A stretch of 64,000 nt of DNA from Seonamhaeicola sp. GTDB lineage: Bacteria > Bacteroidota > Bacteroidia > Flavobacteriales > Flavobacteriaceae. This document shows, piece after piece, positions 1-7,819 of this stretch. Within the stretch, counting starts at the first letter, position 1. Each line of letters opens with the position of its first letter. The stretch is taken from positions 1 to 64,000 of the forward strand of contig NZ_JANQJQ010000009.1 in NCBI RefSeq assembly GCF_028281565.1, written 5' to 3'. A program made the translations under genes and the position numbers. Under the pieces are notes generated by a model that worked only from the letters and a program-made list of their open reading frames with translations, was not told the origin of the DNA and ran no database searches.

Positions 1-702
1 GTTAGCTGCTACAATTACTGTGTACTCTAAGGCTCCTTTGTCTTCTAAGGTTTTAGCAATGTTTGCAGCAGTAGAGGCTTTTTGTCCTACAGCAACATAT
101 ATACAGAATACAGGCTCACCTGCATCGTAAAATTCTTTTTGGTTTAAGATAGTATCAATACAAACTGTCGTTTTACCAGTCTGACGGTCACCAATTACAA
201 GCTCACGCTGACCTCTACCGATGGGGATCATGGCATCAATTGACTTAATTCCGGTTTGCATTGGCTCATCCACTGGCTGACGGAAAATAACCCCAGGAGC
301 TTTACGCTCTAAAGGCATCTCATAAAGGTCACCACCAATGGGTCCCTTACCGTCTATTGGGTTACCAAGCGTATCAACAACACGTCCAACCATTTCTTCT
401 CCTACTTTAATAGAAGCAATTCTTTCGGTACGCTTAACAGTGGCCCCTTCTTTAATTTCTTTTGAAGGGCCTAACAGTACTACACCTACATTGTCTTCTT
501 CAAGGTTTAATACAATACCTTCAAGACCGTTTTCAAACTCTACTAACTCGCCATATTGCGCATTAGATAATCCATAAACACGTGCAATACCATCACCAAC
601 AGTTAACACCGTTCCCACTTCTTCTAATGAAGCGGATGCTTCAAATCCTGCTAGTTGTTGCTTTAAGATTGCTGATACTTCAGCTGGTTTTACTTCTGCC
701 AT
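1..702 (-). CDS. atpA: F0F1 ATP synthase subunit alpha (partial)
   Basis: N-terminal part of the alpha subunit of the F1 catalytic head; the C-terminal part lies beyond the window's left edge. The ATG at 700-702 opens [17 protein letters not shown], and about 234 codons follow. The P-loop GDRQTGKT and the family stretch [12 protein letters not shown] are readable. Alpha subunits bind ATP at non-catalytic sites and alternate with beta around gamma. The gene follows atpH by 26 nt as the most distal atp gene in the window, so gamma and beta should follow outside if the usual order holds. Identity is certain; only the length is unknown. Confidence 0.97.
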   Translation of the reverse strand, partial: MAEVKPAEVSAILKQQLAGFEASASLEEVGTVLTVGDGIARVYGLSNAQYGELVEFENGLEGIVLNLEEDNVGVVLLGPSKEIKEGATVKRTERIASIKVGEEMVGRVVDTLGNPIDGKGPIGGDLYEMPLERKAPGVIFRQPVDEPMQTGIKSIDAMIPIGRGQRELVIGDRQTGKTTVCIDTILNQKEFYDAGEPVFCIYVAVGQKASTAANIAKTLEDKGALEYTVIVAAN

Positions 703-728
703 CTTTTTTATATTTAGATAAAACTATC

Positions 729-1265
729 TTAGTTTAATGAAAATTCTCTTTTTAATCTGTTTAATTTATTAAGGACACTGGCATTGTATTGCTTGTCTCC
801 TATACGTAGAATAAAGCCTCCTATAATATCTTCGTCTACAATATTTTCAACATCTACAGCTTTACTTGTAAGCTCCTTTATTTTAGCCAATACTTTAATC
901 TCAAGATCTTTGGTCATTGGTACCGCGGTAGTAACCTTTGCTACTTCTTTACCATTAAGCTCATCAAATAATACTGTGTATTTCTGAGCAACACTCCCTA
1001 AAATATCTATTCTTTTATTAGCTATTAATACGTCAAACAACCCTGTGCTAATTTTATTTAGTTTCGGGAAAATTTTAGATAAAGCTGCACTTTTAACTTC
1101 AGTTTTAATTACAGAGCTTTTAAGTACCTGGTCTAATTCCTGGTTCTCGGAAATGGTTTTTGCAATAGCGACCATATCTTTATTTACAGCCTCTGCTGCT
1201 TTCTGATCGCTAGCTAAACTAAGTGCTGCTTTTGCGTAACGTATTGCTGCTCTAGTTCCTGCCAT
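729..1265 (-). CDS. atpH: F0F1 ATP synthase subunit delta
   Basis: Delta (OSCP-type) subunit of the peripheral stalk, which links the b dimer to the top of the alpha3beta3 head. The 178-residue length is normal. The N-terminal helical domain starts MAGTRAAIRYAKAALSLA and the C-terminal part ends with the typical DIIGGFILRIGDKQYNASV stretch. It sits between atpF and atpA in the standard operon order. The gap to atpF (about 97 nt) is unusually long for an atp operon and contains a dispersed palindromic repeat described separately. Confidence 0.96.
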   Translation of the reverse strand: MAGTRAAIRYAKAALSLASDQKAAEAVNKDMVAIAKTISENQELDQVLKSSVIKTEVKSAALSKIFPKLNKISTGLFDVLIANKRIDILGSVAQKYTVLFDELNGKEVAKVTTAVPMTKDLEIKVLAKIKELTSKAVDVENIVDEDIIGGFILRIGDKQYNASVLNKLNRLKREFSLN

Positions 1266-1327
1266 ATTTTTGTTTTCTACTTAAAAGGAAACCCTTTCGT
1301 TTAAATTTGTTTTTAACCTTTACAAAG

Positions 1328-1365
1328 AAGACACTTCGACAAGCTCAGTGTGACACTATGTGTCA
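1328..1365. repeat. Palindromic intergenic repeat of flavobacterial type
   Basis: The segment contains CACTTCGACAAGCTCAGTG, with complementary ends CACT and AGTG, followed by a second inverted repeat TGACA-CTATG-TGTCA that overlaps the atpF stop codon. From general knowledge, very similar 'cttcgac..gctcag' palindromes are scattered between genes in many flavobacterial genomes. Only this copy and a shorter variant at 1881-1904 are visible here. It lies within a transcribed operon, so it would form an mRNA hairpin between atpF and atpH. Confidence 0.55.
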
Positions 1366-1863
1366 ATTTAAAGTTGCTTCACCTAACATAGACTCTACCA
1401 ACTTCACTTGCTTAGCTTTGTTAGATAATTCATCGCGAACCACTTTTTCTGCAATCTCTATGGACAAGTTTGCTACCTGAGATTTCAATTCGGAAATAGC
1501 TGCTTTCTTTTCAGTTTCAATAGTCGCCTGAGCTTGTGCCATTAATTTAGCAGCGGCTTCATTAGCTTCTTCCTTAGCGTCTTCAATCATCTTATTTTTG
1601 ATGTCTCTGGCTTCTTTTAACATAGCTTCGCGCTCTGCTCTGGCTTCTTTCAATAACTTTTCGTTATCTGCCTGAAGATTTTCCATCTCTTTTTTAGCAT
1701 TTTCTGCTGCTTCAAGAGCATCTTTAATACCTTCTTCTCTACTGCTTACAGAATCTAAAATTGGTTTCCAGGCAAACTTTCTCAACAAAAAAACCAGTGC
1801 TAAAAAAAGTACCGCTTGCCAAAAAAACAATCCTAAAGAAAAGCCTCCAAATAATTCTTCCAT
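1363..1863 (-). CDS. atpF: F0F1 ATP synthase subunit b
   Basis: Subunit b of the peripheral stalk. The 166-residue protein has one N-terminal membrane helix (about residues 8-25, LGLFFWQAVLFLALVFLLR) and then a long, charged, alanine/lysine/glutamate-rich coiled coil, the classic b layout. In the membrane it anchors the stalk beside subunit a; its C-terminus meets delta. It lies between atpE and atpH, with gaps of about 100 nt on both sides that carry hairpins or repeats, which may separate expression of the membrane-sector genes. Confidence 0.96.
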   Translation of the reverse strand: MEELFGGFSLGLFFWQAVLFLALVFLLRKFAWKPILDSVSSREEGIKDALEAAENAKKEMENLQADNEKLLKEARAEREAMLKEARDIKNKMIEDAKEEANEAAAKLMAQAQATIETEKKAAISELKSQVANLSIEIAEKVVRDELSNKAKQVKLVESMLGEATLN

Positions 1864-1880
1864 GATAATTTATATTTCTA

Positions 1881-1904
1881 CCCTTTGACTCTGCTCAGGG
1901 CAAG
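1881..1904. repeat. Short palindromic intergenic repeat
   Basis: CCCTTTGACTCTGCTCAGGG has complementary CCCT/AGGG ends and resembles the dispersed 'CCCTTCGACTCCGCTCAGGG' element that I recall from flavobacterial genomes. It is the second such element flanking atpF. Assignment is from memory of the family; copy number across the genome cannot be seen here. Confidence 0.45.
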
Positions 1905-1914
1905 TTTTTGCTTA

Positions 1915-1955
1915 ATTTTAAAAAGAACAGCTATAACCAACCGTTATAGCTGTTT
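1915..1955 (-). terminator. Strong hairpin and T-rich tract downstream of atpE
   Basis: A perfect 12-bp inverted repeat (arms 1926-1937 and 1943-1954, AACAGCTATAAC and its complement, 5-nt loop) starts about 12 nt after the atpE stop. On the minus strand it is followed by CTTTTTAAAATT. This has the form of an intrinsic terminator. Because atpF, atpH and atpA continue in the same direction, it more likely acts as a partial terminator or as a 3' stabiliser of the atpB-atpE message. That would fit the need for many more c subunits than other subunits. Confidence 0.6.
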
Positions 1956-1966
1956 CTCTGTTTGTT

Positions 1967-2158
1967 TTACACTGCAAATAAAGCAGCAAATCCAATACCT
2001 TCAATTAACGCCGCTGCAATAAGCATAGCCGTTTGAATTTTACCCGTCGCTTCTGGTTGACGTGCAATTGCTTCCATAGCTGAACCACCAATCTTACCGA
2101 TCCCGATCCCTGCTCCAATTACTACTAAACCTGCTCCTACGATAGCTGGAATTTCCAT
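1967..2158 (-). CDS. atpE: F0F1 ATP synthase subunit c
   Basis: Subunit c, the membrane rotor-ring protein. Its 63 residues form two helices joined by the polar loop ARQPEATGK, with the ion-binding glutamate in helix 2 (AALIEGIGFAALF). The residue after the glutamate is Gly, not the Ser/Thr found in sodium-binding c subunits, so proton coupling is the likelier reading. It lies between atpB and atpF and is followed closely by a strong hairpin that may protect its message. Confidence 0.97.
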   Translation of the reverse strand: MEIPAIVGAGLVVIGAGIGIGKIGGSAMEAIARQPEATGKIQTAMLIAAALIEGIGFAALFAV

Positions 2159-2201
2159 AATATATATATTTAAAAATTAAACATTCAATTTATAAAAGCC
2201 C

Positions 2202-3287
2202 TTAGTGATGGTCATGGTCTTCAACAGCCATTCCAAAATAAAGTGCCGATAATACTGTAAAAATATATGCTTGTAAAGCTGCAACTAACAACTCCAATAT
2301 TCCTAAAACAAATGCTAATAAAAATGATAACGAACTACCCAACCAGTTGTTGAAAATAAACATCATACCGATAATACTCATTAACACTACGTGACCCGCA
2401 GTAATATTGGCGTACAAACGAATCATTAATGCAAACGGCTTAATGAATGTTCCTAATAACTCAATTGGTGCTAAGATAATTTTCATAGGCACCGGCACCC
2501 CAGGCATCCAGAAAATGTGCTTCCAGTAATTTTTATTTCCTGAGAAGGTAGTTATCAAATAGGTGATAAGCGCCAAACATAAAGTTACGGCTATATTATT
2601 GGTTACGTTCATTCCTATTGGAGTTAACCCAAACAGGTTTACAATCCAAACAAAGAAAAACACAGTTAACAAATAGCTCATGTATTTTTTGTATTTCTTT
2701 TCACCAATATTAGGAATGGCTATTTCATCACGTACATAAAGCACTATAGGCTCCAGAAAACGCCCCATGCCTTTTGGCATACCATTGTTCTTTTTATAAG
2801 ATTTAGCCATTCTGCTGAACATAAAGAACATGATAGCAAAAACCATAGCGATCAACACTACGTTCTTGGTAATTGAAAAATCTAATGGTTTTTCGTTTGT
2901 TGCATGGTGATGGTCGTCTTCAATGATTGCTCCATTAGGTCCGTCAACTTTATAGATCTTTCCGTGATGTTGTTTGTAATAACTCCCGCCAGCTTCAGCA
3001 ACAGTTTCTCCATGATGGAATTTAGACGAAGAGAACACTTTTAATCCATTATCCCAAAGAATTACCGGCAATGGAAATCCAACATATTTATGTTCACCGG
3101 CCTCCGTGGTATATGAATACAATCCGAAGTCGTAAGAATCCAGTAAGTGATGTTGAATATATTCTTTGATTTCACCTCTTAAATCGCCCTCAGGCTCTCC
3201 ATGTTGTTTGTCTTCTTTTCCGAAAGACACAAAGGTTATTAAAAGCAGTAATAATGTAATTGGCTTAAAAGCTATTTTTTTTCGCAT
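2202..3287 (-). CDS. atpB: F0F1 ATP synthase subunit a
   Basis: Subunit a forms the proton half-channels beside the c ring. The 361-residue protein is longer than the E. coli form because it carries a signal-peptide-like N-terminus and a roughly 120-residue extension before the conserved helices; this extended form is typical of Bacteroidota. The essential arginine is visible in ALMIRLYANITAGH near residues 285-300. The extension has a His-rich patch (EDDHHH) and the C-terminus ends EDHDHH. First gene after a good promoter at 3322-3349, so it probably opens the ATP synthase transcript. Confidence 0.96.
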   Translation of the reverse strand: MRKKIAFKPITLLLLLITFVSFGKEDKQHGEPEGDLRGEIKEYIQHHLLDSYDFGLYSYTTEAGEHKYVGFPLPVILWDNGLKVFSSSKFHHGETVAEAGGSYYKQHHGKIYKVDGPNGAIIEDDHHHATNEKPLDFSITKNVVLIAMVFAIMFFMFSRMAKSYKKNNGMPKGMGRFLEPIVLYVRDEIAIPNIGEKKYKKYMSYLLTVFFFVWIVNLFGLTPIGMNVTNNIAVTLCLALITYLITTFSGNKNYWKHIFWMPGVPVPMKIILAPIELLGTFIKPFALMIRLYANITAGHVVLMSIIGMMFIFNNWLGSSLSFLLAFVLGILELLVAALQAYIFTVLSALYFGMAVEDHDHH

Positions 3288-3321
3288 ATCACTTTAAATA
3301 ATAGTGGCTTAAAAATCGGTG

Positions 3322-3349
3322 CAAAGGTATGCTTTTATATCAAAAACAA
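3322..3349 (-). promoter_or_regulatory. Predicted promoter of the atpB-atpE-atpF-atpH-atpA operon
   Basis: On the minus strand the sequence reads TTG, 17 nt, then TACCTTTG. This fits the Bacteroidota consensus TTG-N17-23-TAnnTTTG exactly at the -7 element. The expected start lies near 3315, giving a 5' leader of about 28 nt before atpB. It separates the core ATP synthase genes from the accessory genes upstream. Confidence 0.6.
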
Positions 3350-3391
3350 AAACTATTTTGCTTTTTATTTCAACAGATGTTTTTCAGGGGG

Positions 3392-3790
3392 TTAGGAAGT
3401 GGTTTCGTCTAATTTATTTAACCATTTGCTAAGGCTAATAGTTTCTATAATTAAGCCTAATAGATAGGGGATAAAAAACGATGCAAATTCCAGCTTTGAA
3501 ATAACACCATCTTGCTTAAAAAGTGGTTGAAAAACAATAAAGAAAACAGCAAATTTTACAACACTTCCGGCTAAAAACAAAAAACCTAACTGACTTTTGT
3601 ACTTTTTTCTTAACAAATAAAGTAAGCCAAATACCAAAATTACAAGTACAAGATTTAAACTATATGCCAGTATAATATGGCTTTCAAATAATGGAAGGGT
3701 TAATAAATAAAGTATCCCTATGTGTAATCCAAAAGCCATGGTGAATAGAACCAAAGCTTTAATTATAAAACTGAAAAACGGGTTAGTCAT
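3392..3790 (-). CDS. DUF6168-like small membrane protein of the atp locus
   Basis: A 132-residue protein with four predicted membrane helices (about residues 8-32, 42-60, 68-90 and 103-120) and a short charged tail. I recognise it as the DUF6168 type commonly found between atpZ/atpI and atpB in flavobacteria. Function is unknown; by position it may play the AtpI-like role in c-ring assembly or magnesium handling, which is inference. It overlaps the atpZ stop by 8 nt, suggesting translational coupling. Confidence 0.75.
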   Translation of the reverse strand: MTNPFFSFIIKALVLFTMAFGLHIGILYLLTLPLFESHIILAYSLNLVLVILVFGLLYLLRKKYKSQLGFLFLAGSVVKFAVFFIVFQPLFKQDGVISKLEFASFFIPYLLGLIIETISLSKWLNKLDETTS

Positions 3791-4019
3791 TATTTAATCG
3801 GTTAAGCTGTTTAACCACAGCATACAGAGAAACAGCAACTCCGGCAAGTGTTGTAATTATTATAAAAAGTTTATCACCATTATTGTATTTAGAGTCTAAC
3901 CATTTGCCTAAAAGCACAAACAAATAAATAGTAACTCCCATTTGAATGGCCACTCCGGTAAGTACGGCTGCGTTTTTAAGCTGTTTTTTCGGTTTCCGGT
4001 TTTCGTTGTTGTCCGCCAT
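3783..4019 (-). CDS. atpZ: AtpZ/AtpI family protein
   Basis: A 78-residue protein with two membrane helices: GVAIQMGVTIYLFVLLGKWLD matches the AtpZ/AtpI signature, and a second helix (IIITTLAGVAVSLYAVV) follows. Members are accessory proteins of ATP synthase operons implicated in c-ring assembly or magnesium transport. The start codon lies 44 nt inside the bactofilin gene's 3' end, so the two genes overlap in different frames and are probably translationally coupled. Confidence 0.88.
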   Translation of the reverse strand: MADNNENRKPKKQLKNAAVLTGVAIQMGVTIYLFVLLGKWLDSKYNNGDKLFIIITTLAGVAVSLYAVVKQLNRLNND

Positions 4020-4392
4020 TTTTCATTTCTTTAACCGTTCCTTTCATAACACAAGTTACGTTAAAAGTAGCTCCGGGTTCCACAGCCAATTTACCTGCAA
4101 CCACTTCACCTTCAATATGCGCTGATGATTTTAAGGTTAAAGTACCTGATAAGGCTAATTTACCAGAAAATTTACCTTCAAAATAAGCATCGGTGCCTTG
4201 TAAAGTGCCTTTAATTAAACCTGCTTTGCCTACCACCACTTTTCCCGTGGTTTTAACATTACCCTCAACGGTACCGTCTATTCTAAAATCGCCTTCACTG
4301 TTAAAATCGCCTACAAATTTAGTGCCTTGAGCAATAAGATTTTGGCTTGATGTATTTTCTACCATTTTATTCTTTTTATTTTCGGAAAACAT
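3976..4392 (-). CDS. Bactofilin (polymer-forming cytoskeletal protein)
   Basis: A 138-residue bactofilin: a short polar N-terminus, then a beta-helical core with regular Gly/Val-rich turns (VGDFNSEGDFRIDGTVEGNV onward, about residues 25-115), then a basic tail. Bactofilins assemble without nucleotide into filaments that scaffold envelope enzymes or cell shape. It lies between sprE (10 nt away) and atpZ (44-nt overlap). The ORF begins MFSENKKNKM; a start at the second Met is also possible. Confidence 0.9.
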   Translation of the reverse strand: MFSENKKNKMVENTSSQNLIAQGTKFVGDFNSEGDFRIDGTVEGNVKTTGKVVVGKAGLIKGTLQGTDAYFEGKFSGKLALSGTLTLKSSAHIEGEVVAGKLAVEPGATFNVTCVMKGTVKEMKNGGQQRKPETEKTA

Positions 4393-4402
4393 AAAACGTT
4401 AT

Positions 4403-6970
4403 TTAATTATTATATACGTTTAAAAAAGCATCTAAGTTTTTATGTATTTGAATTATTTGATAGTTTGCCGATGCCATGGCAAAATACGGTTCTTTTATTT
4501 TTTTCTTGTTTTCTTTAGTTAATAGCTGGTCGAAGGTTTTGGCAACCTGGCCATTTTTAAAACCATGAACAACCACAAATGTAGTGCTTTCATTATACAC
4601 ATCAATTGACGAGGTTAACTCATAATATTTGATACTTTCAAGCACTTCATCCAGAGTTTTTTGAAACTCCGCAATGGCTTCCGCATTTGAAGTTTCAAAC
4701 TTAAAAATGACTTTATGATACCCTGAAATATCACTGTTTTCATCTTCAAACTCTTTATTTGCTAATTTTGGTAATACGTTGGTCTCTATATTTTGAGCTT
4801 GTATGCCTTCATCTGTGTTCGCATAGGTTACCGCAATATAATTTATCGCCTTTTGGTACGCCTCATAACCATGTAATCTACCGGTTGCCGTAGCCTTTAA
4901 AAGTTCAAATTTTGGCACCATTGGTTCCCCATCATACAAATTAATATATTCCTCGCATTTTGAAATCACCTCGGCATATTCCTGGTTTTCATGTTGCACA
5001 TAAAGCCTTTCATATAAATTCTCAGGGCTATTTTCATCTTGCTTTGAAGCTAATTCCGGATTGCTTAAAATTGTAGCATATCTGGATTCCGGGTAGTTCT
5101 TAATGATTTCTTCTTTGGCAATGGAAGCCTCATCACGTGCTCCCAACGCTTCATAAATCTTGTATAGATTATATTTTGAAGGGAGTATCAGCCTTTCCTC
5201 CGGATTACTATTTAATAAATCCTCAAATTTTTCTTTAGCCAGAGCAAACTCCTTAAACTTCTCCTTATAAATAAGCCCTAATTGATAATAAGCATAGTTT
5301 CTTTCTTTAGAAATGCTGTCAATCTCTTTTTCTTCTGTCGGGATTTTTGATATGTAAAATTCCGGATCATACAATTCATCTTCTGATGCTGATGCTAAAA
5401 TATCAATGGCTCCTGTAGTATCGGTACCTCCAACACTACTTTTATTAGACCATCGCCAGTTATCTTCTAAAGCTCTGTTACCCCAAATTTTCACAAATTC
5501 ATTTTTACCATAGGCCACCGTGGTGGGGTTATAGAAATAGAACAAGGATGCCTGCCCCGGTAAACCACCCTGTGTGGTTGGTCTGGATAAATTATTATTT
5601 ACTGTAACTAAACCGCTGTTACGTTCTAAAGCCTCTTGTTTTTCCTTAGCTTCTTTTTCTGCTTCAGCTTTTTGTTTTAGTTTTTCAATAAATGATTCAA
5701 AATAAGTAACTCTATCAGGTTCAGGTAAATTAACCAAATGCAAAATACTGTCATTTACCTGAGCTGTCCCTTCATAATAAATGACATCATCCAGATTGTC
5801 ACGTTTTCGTTTTATAATTCTATAGGGTTTAGAATTTAAAACCAGGCTTGTCATGGTACTGTCATAATATAATCCGGCATCTCTGTAAAGTGACTTATCA
5901 AAATTCATGTCACCGAGAATTTCATAATTTCTGGCATTAAGCGTTTTGTCCCTGGATCTTTCACGTAGAGATTTATTAAAATAAGCAGTGGCTAAAGAAT
6001 CCGATTTATTGTTTAAATAATAAGCCCCTATTTGATGATAGATTTTATCTAAGAATGGTCTGTTCTCCCTGTTTTCTTCAAGTTCCGCAAGTAATTCGGT
6101 TACTTCCAACTTATTGCCGTTCTCATGATCGAAATTTTTAACTTTTGCCAGATGTGCGCTAATCATATAAATCCTGGGCGTTTTCCTGTTGAGCTCAATA
6201 ACTTTATCAAACACCATATTCGCACTGTCTTTGTACCCAAGCTCATTATACAATTGCCCTTGAATAAACCTGTAACGTCCCCGTTCCTCATTACTTTTTG
6301 TAGAAGTAGCAGCTATTTCCAATTGTGTAATAGCACTATCTATGGATTTGGTATTAATATAAGCTTGCGCCAGCATAGATGTGGCATCCGCCAAATCCTG
6401 ATCTCTTAAGTCTTCCTGAAACAATAGGCGTTTTAGATTTTTTATGGCGAGTTCATTATTATCTAAACGAATATTGGTTTTTTCTCTCCAAACCTTCGCC
6501 TGATTAATTTTATCACTAGCCGGATATTTATAAAGTATGTAGTTAAAAGCTTCTAAGGCAGGAATAAAACGCTGGTCAAAATATCTTGCTTTACCTAAAA
6601 GTAAATAGGCCTCGTCCATTTGAGGATTCTTTTCTTTCTCCTCAAAGTTCATACTGTGTTTTTGGATGGCTTTTACAGCTTTCTCTTCCGCCCTGGTAAA
6701 ATCTTCATTTTTAGATTGCCCGGGAAATACAATCTCATCTGTTATCTGCATGCGCTCAATGGGCAGGATGTTCCAATAATCATCAAAATAACTTTGATTA
6801 AGATTATTTCTGCCTTGTTCCAAAGCATTGTATCCGTTATAAAGTGCATTAAACTCTGCCGTAACGGCGTGATAATTTCTACTGACAAAGTTGTCTTTTT
6901 TTCTAGAGCAGCTTACTATTAAAAAAACAGAAAAAATTGAGGCAAATATGGCTTTAATAGATGTGTTCAC
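4403..6970 (-). CDS. sprE: SprE/PorW-type TPR lipoprotein (gliding / type IX secretion)
   Basis: An 855-residue lipoprotein: the lipobox ends in Cys21 (VFLIVSC), followed by many tetratricopeptide-like helical repeats (roughly residues 40-380 and 550-760) and a charged linker with KAEAEKEAKEKQ near residue 425. The N-terminal NYHAVTAEFNALYNGYNALEQG is typical of SprE (Flavobacterium) and PorW (Porphyromonas), needed for gliding and/or type IX secretion. In flavobacteria this gene is often near bactofilin and atp genes, which supports the call. No other gld, spr or por gene is in the window. Confidence 0.85.
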   Translation of the reverse strand: MNTSIKAIFASIFSVFLIVSCSRKKDNFVSRNYHAVTAEFNALYNGYNALEQGRNNLNQSYFDDYWNILPIERMQITDEIVFPGQSKNEDFTRAEEKAVKAIQKHSMNFEEKEKNPQMDEAYLLLGKARYFDQRFIPALEAFNYILYKYPASDKINQAKVWREKTNIRLDNNELAIKNLKRLLFQEDLRDQDLADATSMLAQAYINTKSIDSAITQLEIAATSTKSNEERGRYRFIQGQLYNELGYKDSANMVFDKVIELNRKTPRIYMISAHLAKVKNFDHENGNKLEVTELLAELEENRENRPFLDKIYHQIGAYYLNNKSDSLATAYFNKSLRERSRDKTLNARNYEILGDMNFDKSLYRDAGLYYDSTMTSLVLNSKPYRIIKRKRDNLDDVIYYEGTAQVNDSILHLVNLPEPDRVTYFESFIEKLKQKAEAEKEAKEKQEALERNSGLVTVNNNLSRPTTQGGLPGQASLFYFYNPTTVAYGKNEFVKIWGNRALEDNWRWSNKSSVGGTDTTGAIDILASASEDELYDPEFYISKIPTEEKEIDSISKERNYAYYQLGLIYKEKFKEFALAKEKFEDLLNSNPEERLILPSKYNLYKIYEALGARDEASIAKEEIIKNYPESRYATILSNPELASKQDENSPENLYERLYVQHENQEYAEVISKCEEYINLYDGEPMVPKFELLKATATGRLHGYEAYQKAINYIAVTYANTDEGIQAQNIETNVLPKLANKEFEDENSDISGYHKVIFKFETSNAEAIAEFQKTLDEVLESIKYYELTSSIDVYNESTTFVVVHGFKNGQVAKTFDQLLTKENKKKIKEPYFAMASANYQIIQIHKNLDAFLNVYNN

Positions 6971-7111
6971 CGTTGGTATTTTTAGTCTATTAAATAACTA
7001 TAAACTCCAGTTATTATTATATAGCGTGGTAAAAATACACATCTTTTTTAATTTACTAGTTAAGTGAGAATTAAAAAGCTTGGTGCCTGTAACAAATTAA
7101 GACCACTGATC

Positions 7112-7807
7112 TTATCCCGCGAAGTGTGCTTCAAGCTCTTTCAGTGTAGCTTCGCTGGTAACCATATCTTTAACAATTTCGCCTTTTTCCAATACTACAA
7201 TACGTTCGCAGACATCTGTTACATGCATCAGATCATGACTGGAGATTAGAACTGTTACGCCCTGTTTTTCGGCTAAATCTTTAACAATTCCTTTTAATCT
7301 AATCTGTGTTGTCGGGTCTAAATTGGCAAAGGGTTCATCTAAAATGATCACTTCAGGATTTCCAATTAATGCCGCCACAATACCTGCCTTTTTCTGGTTT
7401 CCTTTACTTAAATCTCTCAAGTACTTTTTCTGGCCTAAAATTTCACCATGAAAAAAGTCTTCAAACTGGGATACTAAAGCATCAACATCTGCCTTATTTT
7501 GACCGCGTAATTCGCCAATAAAATAAAAATATTCCTCGGCTGTTAAGTAACCTACCAGGAAACTTTCATCAATAAAGGCCGATGTAAATGGTTTCCAGGC
7601 TTCACTTTTATTCACCTGGATATCGTTATTTGTTATATACCCCGTTGTAGGTTGTATTAAATCCAGCAACAAACTAAAATAAGTGGTTTTTCCCGCACCA
7701 TTATTCCCAACAAGACCGAAACTTTGACCTTTTGGGATCTCTAAAGATTCAATATTCAACACTATATTGTCTTTATATTTCTTTGAAAGATTTGACGTGA
7801 TTATCAT
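7112..7807 (-). CDS. ABC transporter ATP-binding protein
   Basis: A 231-residue ABC ATPase with Walker A GNNGAGKT (residues 34-41), the signature LSKGNQKK, Walker B VIILDEP and the H-loop SSHD. The signature has K in place of the usual Ser-Gly-Gly-Q context, as in many ABC-2-type exporter ATPases. It follows the DUF5687 membrane gene by 12 nt and should energise that permease. Substrate unknown. Confidence 0.92.
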   Translation of the reverse strand: MIITSNLSKKYKDNIVLNIESLEIPKGQSFGLVGNNGAGKTTYFSLLLDLIQPTTGYITNNDIQVNKSEAWKPFTSAFIDESFLVGYLTAEEYFYFIGELRGQNKADVDALVSQFEDFFHGEILGQKKYLRDLSKGNQKKAGIVAALIGNPEVIILDEPFANLDPTTQIRLKGIVKDLAEKQGVTVLISSHDLMHVTDVCERIVVLEKGEIVKDMVTSEATLKELEAHFAG

Positions 7808-7819
7808 GATTTATCTGTA

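Noticed and set aside
3292-3311. AATAATAGTGGCTT shared with 16206-16219 as a repeat element
   Set aside because: Only 14-19 matching bases with a gap; no palindrome and no common context, so chance is sufficient.
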